From the NCBI RefSeq assembly GCF_036785885.1, contig NC_092326.1, forward strand, positions 39,518,287 to 39,582,286: 64,000 nucleotides of DNA. The letters run 5' to 3'. This DNA comes from Coffea arabica. Lineage: Eukaryota; Streptophyta; Magnoliopsida; Gentianales; Rubiaceae. How positions within the stretch are numbered: the first letter of the stretch is position 1; each line of letters starts with the position of its first letter. Shown piece by piece: positions 1 to 12,631 of this stretch. A program made the translations under genes and the position numbers. The notes beneath the pieces are model-generated. The model saw nothing but the letters and a program-made list of their open reading frames with translations. It did not search any database and was not told where the DNA came from.

Positions 1-1698
1 ATGATAAACGTACATCCTTTAGATAAACCATAAGTACTTAGAAAATCAAACACTGAGTATAACTAGGAACTGGGTAAATCACTGACCAAATTTTATTCGA
101 GTATTGCAAAGAATATCTGGATTTGGAGTGCGGCCACATCGGTACTCCTCAATAATATAAGAGACCTAAACATGAAACGAACACAGAAAAAGTCACAATA
201 AAGGAGCAACCAACAGAAATCTATTGTTTAAGTAGGTTAAAAATCCTATAGGAGTAAAAAATTCTAGTTTTGAGAAAAATTTAAATCATACAAGAATAAA
301 ATAAGTAGCCAATAAAAAATAAACAAATAATGGTAAGCAATTCAATTAGCCACAAACTGCACATACCACATTATTCCAGTATTCATCTGTCAAATGGACA
401 ACTTCCAGAGGAACATCAACCTGTAGATCCAATTTAGGTGCAGTTTTTTCAGGAATGGTAGGATATTAAGAACTACATGCCTACAAAAAACTAATAAGTA
501 TAATGTGCCCATGAAAGATGGAACATAATGACACATATTTCAGTTAGGACTTGGTTATGCAATAGCAAAAGTACAAAACAAAGACGAAAACCTGCAGTAA
601 ACTATTTTTTGTTGATATTAAGTTCTTAGGACATTTACTCAATTGTAAAATGTACTAAGAACTAAAATGATAGAAAAGAAGGAAGTATTACCTGAGCACA
701 GACAGCTTTAGCATACTTCAAATCATCTTCCCAAGGACATTCAGACCAAAAGTTTTCGAATTCTTCCTAAAAGGAAATGGAATCAAGTCAGATGGCAGCT
801 TAGTGTGCGCAAACCCAATTTGCTACATAAAGAGTAGGGAACTGCAATTGGGTAGTGAAAGTGTAAAATATTATGGTATGGTAGGGAACCTTTAACAGGA
901 AATTTGTTCATAAGCATTACATGACTCTTATGTATGAATGACTGTAGCAGATCTTCTTCACTTGAAGCATTGCAAGATAATGAATCTCTTAACTAAAGCT
1001 TAACCCGAAATGTCATACTAGTAGCTCACTCAAGAATTTGACGAAATGCATAACAACTTTCTTCTCCACAGAATTAATACATCCCAAATTCTACAGAGAA
1101 TGTTCAAATGATAATCAGTTCTCTAGACTGTTGAGAATTTCGCCCAAAACTCATTACACACAACACGGAAAAGCTATAAAAAAAAAAACCTGAATTCGCA
1201 GCAAAAGGGAACCATCAATATATTAGTAAAAAAGAAAAAAAAAACAGAGAGAGAGTAGTATAAAAAAGAAAAAAAATGCCCAACGTGAAACCAAATTTTG
1301 AGGTAGAAAGCAGTGCAAGAATGGCCAGCGAGATGGAGGAGGCGAAGGGCAACGCTGCTGTCGACTCCACCACTGAGGAGAACGGCGATTTTGAGAGGCT
1401 TTTTGTGCGGCATAGAGCAAGAAAGATAACATTTGGGGTCGATGAAGATGCTTTTGTTGGGGGTGTTAATCTCCTTCTGAACGATATTAACATCACTGCT
1501 ATTAGCAACGGTGCAAAGGGGTGCTAGAAGGGAAGCAGCAGATGGTTTGGCGGTGGTTGATAGCAAATGACGAAAAGGGAATTTGGGCATGGGGTTTGAG
1601 AAAGTGAAGAAGAGGCTATTGGAGAGACTTCTTTGGATTGAGGATTGGAGAGTGAAGGAGATTGCAGAACCCATTGAGGCTGCAGTAATTCTTAACAT
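1..1698 (-). CDS. tRNA-specific 2-thiouridylase, MnmA/MTU1 family, organelle-targeted (3' part outside window)
   Basis: Family role: adds sulfur to C2 of the wobble uridine of Lys/Glu/Gln tRNAs, in plants presumably in mitochondria and/or plastids. Four exons are visible: 1285-1698, 692-766, 367-420 and 87-165, all with GT/AG junctions and consistent phases; the last ends in phase 1 at the window edge, so the C-terminal part is missing. Exon 1 gives 138 residues. Roughly the first 95 are Ser/Arg/Leu-rich and look like a transit peptide, followed by the PP-loop ATPase motif SGGVDSS at 109-115. Exon 3 carries EYWNNV; exon 4 carries GRTPNPDILCNTRIKF, where the Cys matches catalytic Cys102 of E. 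coli MnmA. A second in-frame ATG (1674) is 8 codons downstream and could be the start. The exon-1 donor (CAC|GTTGGG) is a weak match and is placed by homology. Confidence 0.9.
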
Positions 1699-2116
1699 TA
1701 TTGTTTATTGCATGTAGTGAATACTGATGCTGGAGATGGATGGATGGAGCGTCGAACTAAGTACTAGCTTTTACGCCGGGAAGAGAGTCGGGGAAGGATA
1801 ATCGCCCGACCGAACACATACATACTCGCATCAAGACTGAATGCTGAACTAAACTAAAACTCTTCGATACTTAAATTATTGATTCGACTTGATAAGAGTT
1901 TGTTTAAATTAATTTAATTCAAATTAATTAATCATATTTTTTTTTATGTTTGATAATTTTTAAATTCAATAAAAAATTTCTTCAACTTGGATTCAGCAAA
2001 AAAAAAAAAGTCAAACAAAATTTAAAATTAATTAAAATAATCAAATAAATTTGAGCGCTGAAATATTCAATTCGATTGGCCTCATTCATACATCTACTCT
2101 CAACTATTATTACTTA

Positions 2117-2433
2117 GGGTTAATGCCACTTTGTCCCCCCAAACTTTGAACGATTACCCATTTCAGTCCCTAAACTTAAAAATGAGACACTTAAGTACCT
2201 AAACTTATAAATACCTCCCACTTAAGGAAAATTGTTAACAAATCCTGAATGCCGTTGGTGGTCGAAGTGTCCCATGTTATAAGGGTTTAGGGATTTAAGT
2301 GTCCCATTTTGTAAGTTTAGAAATTTAAGTGGGAGGTATTTATAAGTTCAGGGATTTAAGTGTTCCATTTTGAAGTTTAGGGACTGAAGTGGGTAATCGT
2401 CTAAAGTTTTGAGGGACAAAGTGAAATTAACCC
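2117..2433. mobile_element. Mutator-like MITE, 317 bp, long terminal inverted repeats, 9-bp TSD
   Basis: The first and last roughly 108 bp are inverted copies of each other, so the element is almost entirely foldback. It starts GGGTTAATGCCACTTTGTCC and ends with the near-complement. Identical 9-bp direct repeats TATTACTTA flank it at 2108-2116 and 2434-2442, which is diagnostic of Mutator-superfamily insertion. It has no coding capacity. Its ends resemble those of the 4.87-kb MULE at 32316-37189 (GGGTTAATCGCACTTTATCC), so that family is the likely source of transposase. Confidence 0.92.
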
Positions 2434-2776
2434 TATTACTTATTATAGACTAGTTGCTTAGGAACTTTCATGAACCCGAAAAAAAAAATAATGAAGCAAA
2501 AGAAATGTTTGCATTAAGGTTTTAGGTTAAATTTATTTTTTACGTTTTCTACTAGCACATTTATTAGTCAAATTTTTAATTCATATACATTAAATCATTG
2601 TAATGCATTTTTCTATAAAAAAAATTCCAAAAAAAGAACAATCTAATAAAGGAGTTTTGGCTTTTGGAAACAATTTTTGAAAAGGCTATTGAAAAAAAAA
2701 TAACATTTTTTTATTTTTCCAGAAAAGCGCAAATCAAAAGGGTCCTCTCTTTGGACCAAAATGAAATTTATGAAGA

Positions 2777-2814
2777 ATATATATATATATTTATATATAT
2801 ATATATATATATAT
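2777..2814. repeat. AT dinucleotide microsatellite
   Basis: Nearly uninterrupted alternating A and T for about 38 bp in the intergenic region upstream of the ELF9-like gene. Confidence 0.9.
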
Positions 2815-3776
2815 GAAAGTAATTATTTTAATCAGAGTTCCTACGTGACATGTCTAATTAAAGAGAATTAATGGATTATGGATCACTTAGATTTTACCTA
2901 TATTGAATCCTATCTAGATTATATTATATGCATAAAAATTCTCTCTAATTTTAAAATAAGTTTAAAAAATAACTAATCTTATCTTAATAATTTCTACTTT
3001 CTATCCTGTTATTATATAAAACTATAGTAAAACCATTTTCAAATCACAATTATTGAAATATTATATGTCCCATAAATTACTTCTTTTAATTATCATATCG
3101 TTGATTAGTATTCAAATTGTTCATCATCTCTTCTATTAATTTTGAATCACCTTAGTGTAAAAAAGAGAATTAATTGTTACACAGACAGATTTACCAATAT
3201 TATTGAAAACTGAATATTTATTAATGAAGAAAAAATGAATTGCAGATCCTTTCTACTTAATTAAATATATAGTTCTAGATTTATGGCCATTATAAAAATT
3301 TAATAATGTTTATAAAAAAGAATATCTACTAAGTTTTTAATATGAAGTATATTATTTGGTGTATACTATCATATTATAGTGAGAGTATATGAACAAAATT
3401 TTAAAAATTAGTAAATAATTAAATATTTAGAATATATTAAAATTTTAAAATTAATATGAATGAATATGTACCATTGTTATTAATTTTTGTATTTAAATTA
3501 TTCATATTTATGGGAAAAATTTCTTGTATATAACGATGACAAATGAACAGTTGGGCCCATAATGCCACGCTCTGACGGATATACATGCATACTTCTTGAT
3601 GCTTCGTGCCGGGGCATTTAATTGACACCCGACCCGCATAAGACCCGTTTCAAGAACTGAGCTATCAGACCACCGCCGTTTGTGTAGTCCTATGAATTGA
3701 GCAGGAAAGACTACGGTAGATTGCAGAAAGGAAAACATTTTCGCCCCTTGAGGTAGGAAGAGAACCCACAGGCCCT

Positions 3777-6700
3777 ATGGATTCATCGCGTCCAGGTTCC
3801 AAACTCTCTTCTGTCTTTTGCTTTTTAGAACTATGGCTCTGTATGGATTTGGAATTTTTTTTCAAAAACTGTTTCTGTGCGTTCAATTTCATTGATATCT
3901 ACCCCTGTTGTGGTTTCAACTCTTTAGTGTGTTCAAACTCTTAGGTCTTTAGGTTGTTTTCCTGGTTTTTGTGTCTGAAATACATGAGCATGTGTGCATT
4001 ATTTAACATTTGATGATTTTGTATATTGTCTATAGATAGTATCTGATGAAGAAATGTGGTATTAGTATTCATCTTTTGTAGAATCCCTTTTATATGCTGG
4101 AAGTTTTGTTGCTGAGTAACGAGTTGGTTCAATTGGGTCAATTCCAGATGGAGAAAACAATGGCCTCACCAGCCTCACAACCTCTGCTACTGATGTGGCT
4201 TGGTTTGTTCTTGGCCCCGACCAACAACCCATAGGCCCTTATAGTTCTTCTGAATTGCGAGGTGAGTCTTCTTTTTTAGGGATGCATTTTGTTTTTTTCT
4301 TTAATTGTGTATTCGTTCGTTCTCAGCTCAGCTGCCCTTTTGTTTCCATCTTATTTTATTGAATTTCAGTTGTACGTACAAGTAATCAATAGGCTTGGTA
4401 TTGGAGCAAATTGGTTCATCTGTATGATATTGAACCAATTACTTAAGCTTGTTTAATGTCGCCTGGACAGAGCATTACTCCAGCGGGTATCTTTCAGACG
4501 CTACGCTTGTGTGGTTCCAAGGGGCAACAAACTGGCAGCCAGTGTCCTCCGTCCCTGGATTGTTGACTGATCTACCTGTGCAAAATGCTCAAATTCAGTT
4601 GGCTGGTAAATGAAATGTTATAACAGGGTTTAGGGATTAGATGTCTCGTGTTTGATTTTAATTCGTGAGTTTGTATATTTGCAGTACCCAAGACATCCAA
4701 TGAGGAGGATGAGTTTGAAAAATGGCAAAGGGAGGTGCGAGAGGCTGAAGCAGAAGCAGAGAGAGCAGTAACTATCGAGCCTGAAAAGCCTTCAACACCA
4801 CCAGAGGGTGAGGAGGAATTTACTGATGATGATGGCACTTTGTACAAGTGGGATAGGACGCTTAGAGCTTGGGTCCCTCAGGTAGGTTGATCTTATTTGC
4901 AATCATATATTGCTTATTCCTCTTATTGCAAGTTGTTAATTTTGGGATGGCATTCTTCCCCCATATCACTATCTTATTAGGGTCATGAATCATTTTCTTG
5001 GTCAAGTCCCTGTTTTTTAGCTTCGCATTTGAGTCTGTTCATTGGTTATTAGCACAAATTGGCACTTTATCTTTGCATTTTTTTTATGCCATTTTATTTT
5101 AATTTTTTTATCTTTGTTACAGGAAGACAATTCTGAAAATACTGCCAATTATGGTGTAGATGATATGATTTTTGTTAAAGAAGAGGAAGTTTTCCCAACT
5201 ATTAAAGCTGATGATTTCCCTGTAGAGGAAGAAATCAAGGGTACCAGTGATACTGTGGAAGCAAACCCTAATGGCAAGAGAAAGTTGCCTGAGAAAACCG
5301 CTGAGAAAAAGGTTTTTCCCCTTTATCTCTCTCTCTCTCTCTATGTTCCTTTAGATTTGGTATTGGCTTCTACCTGGCAACTTTAAAGTTAAACATTTAG
5401 GGGTGGTTTATAATTTTCTACCATTTTGTTGACATAACTACTTCAGATGTTACTTGTTAGTGATGCTAGTGTCATATCTATAATGAATACGTCTCATTTG
5501 GCGTTTTATTTGATTATTATGCTGTGATATTGAAGATGCACTTTTCTGTGGCAACATATTAAGTTTAGTATATGCATTTGCAGGAAGCAAATAAGCCTCC
5601 TGACAGTTGGTTTGAGTTGAAAGTTAATACACATGTTTACGTAACTGGGTTGCCAGATGATGTTACTGTTGATGAGGTTAGTGAGTAATGTTGTTTCTTT
5701 TGGTTTCTCGCATTTCTAGTGAATTGATAAAAAGAACATTCAGCATTTCAATATGCCTTTTATTGGTTTGGAACCTTTCAATGTTTTAGCAGCTTATATT
5801 TCCTCTGTGGATGTGGCCAACATGAAATCTTGTGCAGGTTGTAGAAGTATTCTCGAAATGTGGAATCATAAAGGAGGTGAGACCTCTCTGCATTGTCTTA
5901 ATCATCCTCAGATGCAGTAAAATACATCTTTTTTCTTTCAACCTTGTGCCTTAAGCTGCATCTGTGTGAGTTTTTAAGGCAATGGCTACTAAGCTATCCA
6001 GCTATTTATAGGATAATTATTAAATTTTGTTGCTTTGTATAGATATCTATTAAGTTGCTTATGATACTTTGTCATAGCTATCTTGTCTTGTGGTGCTTAG
6101 ATACTTGAGATGCTTCATGTAACTTTTCTTTGACAAGTTCCTATGGTTCTGACGTATAGGATCCTGAAATGAAGAAGCCTCGTGTAAAGATCTATGTTGA
6201 CAAAGAAAGTGGTAGGCAAAAGGGGGATGCACTCGTGACCTTTTTAAAGGTACTGTTGGAATTTGTATCACTGAATTCTGCATCCTTTTAGCTGTGGATC
6301 TTACGTTCTTTTTGCTGTGCATTCAGGAGCCTTCAGTAGATCTGGCAATCCAAATTTTGGATGGTACACCTTTCCGGGCTGGTGGCAAAATTCCTATGTC
6401 TGTTACAAAAGCTAAGTTCGAGCAGAAAGGTAATACATAATATATCTGGATGACAAGTTTCCTCCCAACAACAGTTCTTCATACATTGGATTTCCATTCA
6501 TCGTACTGTTCAATTAGCATAGATACATCAAACAATAAACTTTATTGCTTAATGGTGGATGCTGGATTGTGCTAGATTTACGTGTCTTATCATGCTGATT
6601 TGACAACCCTTTGTTGATTTTACAGGGGAGACATTCTTACCGAAGAAAGTGGATAAGAGAAAGAAGAAAAAGCTACAGCACCTTGAACGGAAAATGCTTG

Positions 6701-9700
6701 GCTGGGGTAGAGTTTTTCTTTCACATTTTTACTTTCTTATGGACATATTTGGGAAACAGAAAATTATAACTTGGTGCTCTTTCTCCAAATAATTTTTCCT
6801 TTTAGTTTTGGGGGTTCTTTTTTTTCCCCCTTTTTCTTTTGCACCGGGGAGGGGGGAAGGGGGGGAGGATAAGTTTGCTATTGCATTCTTTAGGCTCTTT
6901 CACTTATCACTTGCTTTAAGCTCGCAATCAGAATTTGTAAAGACCCTGAATATAGGATTTGTAATCAAAGTGAATTGTGTTACCCAAGGAACTAACAAAA
7001 AGGAAAAGTAAAGAATCATGAATTTATATGTAGCACTTCGAGTCAATTCTAACATGACTGCGCCAAATATTATGGAAATTGCTGTTACATTATTTCTGCA
7101 CATTAACTTTATGTAACATGCTTCTCTTTTTCGCCTGCTGCATCATTGATTATCTTGATGCCACTTTTATGTTCTTGGATTTGTTTTTTATTTGTTTTTG
7201 TTGCTAGGTGGTCTAGATGATGCCAAGTTGTTGATTCCAGCTACAGTAATTCTGCGGTATATGTTCACCCCAGATGAAATCAGGGTACTGCTAAGAGCAT
7301 ATCTTCTCCTCATCGTTTTATTATATACCGTTGCTGAATACTTCAATTGGCAGTCATTATTTGATAATTGTTGGATATTACCTAATTTATATTTATAGGG
7401 AGAACTAAAATGTTTGCTCAGAATCATGGACATTTCCAATTAGGTTAATTATTATACCAAAAAAAGGAGACATTTTACTGTTTAAAGCTTTTCTGGGCTA
7501 TTTATAACGTTTTAATATTTGGATGAGAATTTAACCTTGCCCTCGTTGGTGGGTCTAATCACAGTTGAAGCTACTTCATTTGTGCTTCTCTGATTGCAGT
7601 TTTTATCAGTTGCTATATTAAATTATCTTTTGGGTCTGTAATCTGCTTTAAGTTGCAAATTCCTGTTTTTGATAGGCTGATGAGAACTTACGTTCTGAAT
7701 TGGAGGAAGATGTTAGAGATGAGTGTACAAAGCTTGGTCCGTTGGAGTCAGTAAAGGTATCTGTTATGGTTCCGGCCAAGTGTCAATGACCTGCTTGATT
7801 ATGTTCTTGTCAGCCTACAAGTTGTGCATTTGTTTTCCTCAGTGTGTGTGTTTTGATGATGCAGGATGTTATGTACTTTCTGCCTTGCTAAAGTTTTACT
7901 GAACTTGTAATCTTAACTTTTAGTAGATTAACATTATCACTCTAAACATCTTTAGTAATGGTACTTTTTCTTCTTTCTATGCTTTTTAAGGCTAGAAAAA
8001 TATCTTTAGGGATTATTATATGCGAGTTAAATTCACCTGTTGCTCCTATCTTGTATTAAACTCTTTAATACATTGCATGATGTTGTGGATTGTTGTACGC
8101 ATGGATCTAAGGAAATGAGTTTTCTTTTGAGGCCTAGTGTTTACTCTTATATTCCAGTCATGAATGGCTGATATTTGTTATCTTGATAAAACAAGTTGTT
8201 TGTAAGATGATAAATGTACTGTTTGGTTCTTTTGCCCATTGATGAGGTGCATGATTATGGGCTGAGTTCGTTTTTCCATCACTTTAGAGATGCTAGTGAA
8301 TAGTGATATGCAAACAGGGTCAGAAGTATCCTAGTGTTGAACGAGTTTCTCATTTGAGTTGCTTTAATTGAATGAATGAATAGTGTGACAAATTGGGTGA
8401 TCATATTTCCATCTGTGAGAAATGTTGATTTTCAGGAGGTTTTGAAAGCAAAATGATACATTTTGAAGTCATTAAAGACTTATAATGGGGGTCCAATAAG
8501 ACTATCTTTGCATATATTTGGCAAAAATATTCAACTTCCTGCTAGTGTCAACCATTGGTTTCAGCAACAACATGCCAATAACATGGTACATGGATGTCAT
8601 TCTAGAGGGCGACTCCACTTCTGTAAGTAATGTCATTTTGGTGTTGGATGCTCCAACAGCATACTTCTCCCAAAATGAAGAGCACTTGGAGCACTTTTTG
8701 TGTGTTGGTATAAGGGAACCTTCACCTCTGTTTTATTGAGACAGGGAAAAACCAGGCTCAATCAGGATAAAAGACAATTTGAGGTTGTATGTGTTCAAAG
8801 TGAAATGTCATGGTCATGGACAGCTCAAAAGATTAGGGATTATATTTGTGATTTCCCTTTTTGTTTTCTCTTGGTTTGCTAATTGTATGTGGTCAGTAAT
8901 CTTGTCTTTTCCTATCTCTTATTTTTGCCAGAAAAGTTTGTTTCTTTAGAACTTCTGCTTTGATTCTCTGAGACTGCTATTAGATGTGCGGATAGACATT
9001 GCTCATGTTTTTTCGTTTTCTGTTTGTAGGTGTGTGAGAATCACCCTCAGGGTGTTATTTTAGTCAAATTTAAGGACAGAAAGGATGCTCTGAAGTGCAT
9101 TGAGTTGATGAATGGACGATGGTAATGTTTCTGTGCTTGAAAATTTTCAAGTTATTTTTTCATCATTAAGTTTGCTGTTATAATAAACCTAATTATAGTA
9201 GTAAAAGGTTATAACAGCCGAAGTAATGCATAGTAAGCATGTGTAATCTTTAGATCTGGGAGCTGATGCTACAGTATTCATTCAATCAAGAACATTAACC
9301 TCTTAAGTTGCATGTTTTTTATTTTCTTGAAAAGAACAGAGCACATGTAAGATATTTTGTTTGTACGCAAGACCTGATAAATTATGATAGCATTTCTAAG
9401 TCATCTTCATTGCTTTTTTTTTTCGCCACCCTGTGAATCAAGTTTGCCTTATTTCTACTTTCCTTTGTTCTGTGTCTTCTGGTCTCCTTCTGCTTAAGAT
9501 TCTATGTTAAATACCTTATTCACATTTTTGCACCAAAGAAAAGGAAAAGGAAAAGGAAGTCCACTATTGCTGCAGTATAGTTTTTGAGTTGTCGTAGGGT
9601 GAATTTTAAGCAAAAAGTACCTGCATTTTTAGATATTCCTTTTTGTGATAAATGAAATGTCCGTATTGGTGATATTGAACATAAAGACTATGTGACCATG

Positions 9701-10337
9701 AGCCCTGACGTTAACATTCCGTTGAGAATAGCTGCCATGTGGTGATGTGGGTAACAAAAGTTGTAGCAGCTTTCCCGAACGAGATTTAGGAAGGGGTGCA
9801 GGAAAAACCCTTTGTTTGGTGCAATAAGTTCCTTACTTGAGCTAAGTACAGTTCTGTAGTCAAGACGGAAAATGGTGGTGAATTAAGCATTTTGGGGGTT
9901 TGCAAAAGATACGGGGGAAGGGACTTTGATTTTGTTTATTTACTGCTAATCTGATTTTTTTGTGAACCATAATACGTTGCTCACACTTAGTAGACGCTTT
10001 CTGTGCTATGGATTCTTGTACGGGTTTTTGGCTTGATTCACCTGGAAAATGGAGTGAACTTCTAGAGCACTTTTACTTGCATAGCTATTCTGTTTTGCAA
10101 TGCATGATCGAACAACTTGGAAATATGTTAGTTGTGGTAGAATGTCCATTCTTGGGGAGAAGGAATTTTTTTTTGTTTTCAGTCTGTTATTCTGATGGTG
10201 GGTTTCCTTTCAGGTTTGGTAAGAGACAGATACATGCTAGTGAGGATGATGGATCTGTTAACCATGCTTTGGTACGGGATTTGGAAGCAGAAGCTGATAG
10301 GTTGGAGCAGTTTGGAGCTGAACTAGAAACTGATTGA
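3777..10337 (+). CDS. ELF9: Tat-SF1/CUS2-type U2 snRNP splicing factor, ELF9-like
   Basis: RNA-binding splicing factor homologous to human HTATSF1, yeast Cus2 and Arabidopsis ELF9 (At5g16260), which in Arabidopsis affects flowering through SOC1 mRNA. Fourteen coding exons: 3777-3795, 4148-4261, 4471-4605, 4685-4881, 5123-5311, 5584-5676, 5838-5876, 6160-6249, 6327-6429, 6626-6706, 7208-7284, 7676-7756, 9030-9121, 10214-10337. Phases join without a stop and give 477 aa. Order: GYF-like segment (about 22-85, [20 protein letters not shown]); acidic linker; RRM1 (about 233-318, [11 protein letters not shown]); Lys-rich stretch; second, UHM-type RRM (about 362-450) with the diagnostic GRWFGKR. Introns 12 (1.27 kb) and 13 (1.09 kb) are the longest. 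Exon 1 has only 19 coding nt; it is chosen because it supplies an ATG in phase and its G completes the Asp codon. The other joins are secure; this one is less so. Confidence 0.93.
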
Positions 10338-10756
10338 GGTGTCTTTTATTCTCGTGTACTGCCTCAATGCAACAGTGATTAACCTCTTTGTAGAATCCAG
10401 AAAAAGGAGCTTGTACATGATCATGACGAACTTCTTCTAGTGCAAACAAGTAGAATCTAATGCTGGTTTTTATCCTTGTATCAATGCTACAGAGTGGTTT
10501 TGCAGGCAGTGACTGTCTTGCACATTCATTACGGTTTCTTTGTATGTTGAGAAAAGGTTTTCTGATATTTGTCGAGAAACTGGGAATCTGATGTACTGTT
10601 TTCCACTCGGACTACAAGGATAGTTACTGTTGATATTGAGAGATATATTTATGGCTTATTCTCTTGACTCTGCCCTTGCTGTCTAGTTTTGGACCCTTAC
10701 AGTGATTTTTCTTCTAGCTTTTTCTACTTGCAGTTTTGAAATAATGAATTTTATGA

Positions 10757-11245
10757 AGGAAAATTACTAATCGCCTCCGTATGGTTTTATCTATTGCCAC
10801 AGAACCTTCCTAAAGTTTTCAAATATCCACTTCACCCTCCTGTAGCAGAAAATAGATAATAATGTAATGTTATTAGTTAAAATATCAGTAGTGTCATTAA
10901 TTAAATGTTAAATTAAAAGATGATTTAATCACCTTGTACAAAATCATAGGGGAGTTGCACGGATAAATGCAAAAATTACAAGAGGATAAAGTGGATATTT
11001 ATGCAAATTAATAGGAAGGGGGGTTAAGTGGGCATTATAATTTCACTACACGCATTTTTAAACCTCATTTGGTCTATTGACGTAATTGATTATGTATTCA
11101 GTATATTTTCTATTTTACATAAAATTATACGAGTTATGTGATTATTTTGAAACGTTAGAGAAGTCATCTGACATTATGTAAAATTATAGGGGGTCATATG
11201 TAATTTAATGACATAGAGGAAGAGTAATGGCAATAGATAGCAAAA
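10757..11245. mobile_element. Degenerate MITE-like foldback, probable Mutator type
   Basis: Just downstream of the ELF9-like gene, TATCTATTGCCA near 10792 recurs inverted near 11230, with partly complementary flanking bases. Internal phrases about TATCCACTT also recur inverted. I found no clean target-site duplication, so the boundaries are approximate. The remaining 11246-12055 is AT-rich spacer with no coding signal. Confidence 0.4.
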
Positions 11246-12055
11246 AAGACCCGGAATCACCATATTTGAAACTAATCGTGAGCAATTAATCACTATCTTT
11301 TGCTTAATAAGTAGGGAGATTCTACGGTCCTTTTGAATATCATATTTTCAAGTGACATTCATCGTTGAATAGTAAAAGAAGTGTTATTGACCCTTAGATT
11401 AAACATTGTTAAAGTATTTAAAATTAAACTATTTTCTTTAGTGAGTGATAAAAGTTGAGGGAATGGTATTCAAAAAAGACCATAGAATTTTCCCAATAAG
11501 TAAGTCTATAATGTAGAAGAAAAAAAATGTATTTAGCACATATTGATAGGTCAAATTCTGAATGAAATTGTTAACGTAGTATATCCCATATAATAATAAA
11601 ACTCTTGCTCCCCAAAACTTTATACTTGGATATACATCATCTTTTAGATGTCTAAATGTATAATTTGCTTTTGATGAAGGGCAAATAACAAATATAACCA
11701 AACACTGAAAAGAGTATCAAAGGAAAAAGGGGAAAAGAAAGAAAAGAGAGAGAGAGTAAGAAATGAAACTATGAAAGACGGAAGAGGACATAGTAACACG
11801 GCAACGGTAACAAATGAACCGTTCCATCTATTCTTTTCTATACTTCTCACAATTCACAACGGTCATATTTGAAAACATAGCCGTTGCAGCCTTTTCTCTC
11901 ACTATATCTACTTCATATTCTTCAGCTCCACCCTCTCCAGAACAGACTTCATTTGCATTGAATCCAACATCATTTGCCTAATTTCCAAAATCCCATATCC
12001 CTGAGTCTCGCGAATCTCATAAGAAGAAGACGACCAATTGCAGAAAAATATACAA

Positions 12056-12631
12056 ATGGGCTTTTCAATCAGCAACAGTTCATCCAATGAGTCCCATTCC
12101 CAACACCATACTCTCAAAGTTTTCCTTTTCTGCAACTACATCTTAATAGGTGCAGCCTCCAGTTGCACTTTCCTAACTCTCTCTCTTAGACTAATCCCAT
12201 CTCTCTGCGGATTCTTCTTGATTCTCCTCCACATCTTGACTATAGCAGGGGCGATTTCCGGCTGTGCAGCGGCTTCCTCTGGTGCAGGAAAATGGTATGG
12301 AACTCACATGGTTTCTACAGTCTTAACCGCAATCTTCCAAGGCTCTGTTTCAGTTCTTATCTTCACGAGAACCAGCGATTTTCTTGGGAATTTGAAGTCC
12401 TACGTGAGGGAAGATGATGCTGCCTTGATACTTAAACTGAGTGGGGGACTGTGCGTTGCGATTTTCTGCCTAGAGTGGGTGGTTCTAACACTTGCATTTT
12501 TCTTGAAGTATTTCGTTTACGCAGATGGTGATAGTAACGGTGGTGCTAGTGGAACAAATGGGATGAGGAGAAGTGCTAAGGTTCAAGATCAGGAGGATTT
12601 GAAGGATTGGCCATGGCCATTCCAGGTCTAA
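12056..12631 (+). CDS. Plant-specific four-span membrane protein (At5g16250/At3g02640 type)
   Basis: Single uninterrupted reading frame of 191 aa. The first ATG is at 12056; the frame is open slightly upstream but only from a TTG. Four hydrophobic segments lie at about residues 22-42, 44-68, 85-106 and 128-153, with a short Ser/Asn-rich N-terminus and a polar C-terminal tail that ends in the motif KDWPWPFQV. The spans and the tail are typical of an uncharacterised plant family; biochemical function is unknown. Placement between the ELF9-like and stearoyl-ACP desaturase genes matches the Arabidopsis order At5g16260-16250-16240 as I recall it, which supports the family call. Localisation (plasma membrane or endomembrane) cannot be read from the sequence. 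Confidence 0.85.
   Translation: MGFSISNSSSNESHSQHHTLKVFLFCNYILIGAASSCTFLTLSLRLIPSLCGFFLILLHILTIAGAISGCAAASSGAGKWYGTHMVSTVLTAIFQGSVSVLIFTRTSDFLGNLKSYVREDDAALILKLSGGLCVAIFCLEWVVLTLAFFLKYFVYADGDSNGGASGTNGMRRSAKVQDQEDLKDWPWPFQV

Larger units (their letters stand above)
1699..3776. other. Intergenic region between divergent MnmA-like and ELF9-like genes
   Basis: This spacer holds the 5' flanks of two divergently transcribed genes. It contains one Mutator-type MITE (2117-2433) and an AT dinucleotide run (2777-2814). A TATATAA at 3527-3533, about 245 bp before the ELF9-like ATG, is a plausible core promoter element for that gene. The rest is AT-rich with no coding signal I could support. Confidence 0.6.

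Noticed and set aside
1174-1284. C-terminal extension of the MnmA-like exon 1
   Set aside because: It is intron sequence that translates to Phe-rich low complexity; homology resumes in exon 2 at 692-766.
10008-10337. A 109-codon frame as an independent gene
   Set aside because: Its first part is intron 13; only 10214-10337 is coding, as the last exon of the ELF9-like gene.
12038-12055. Six-residue N-terminal extension of the membrane protein
   Set aside because: Begins at TTG; the ATG at 12056 is the first proper start.
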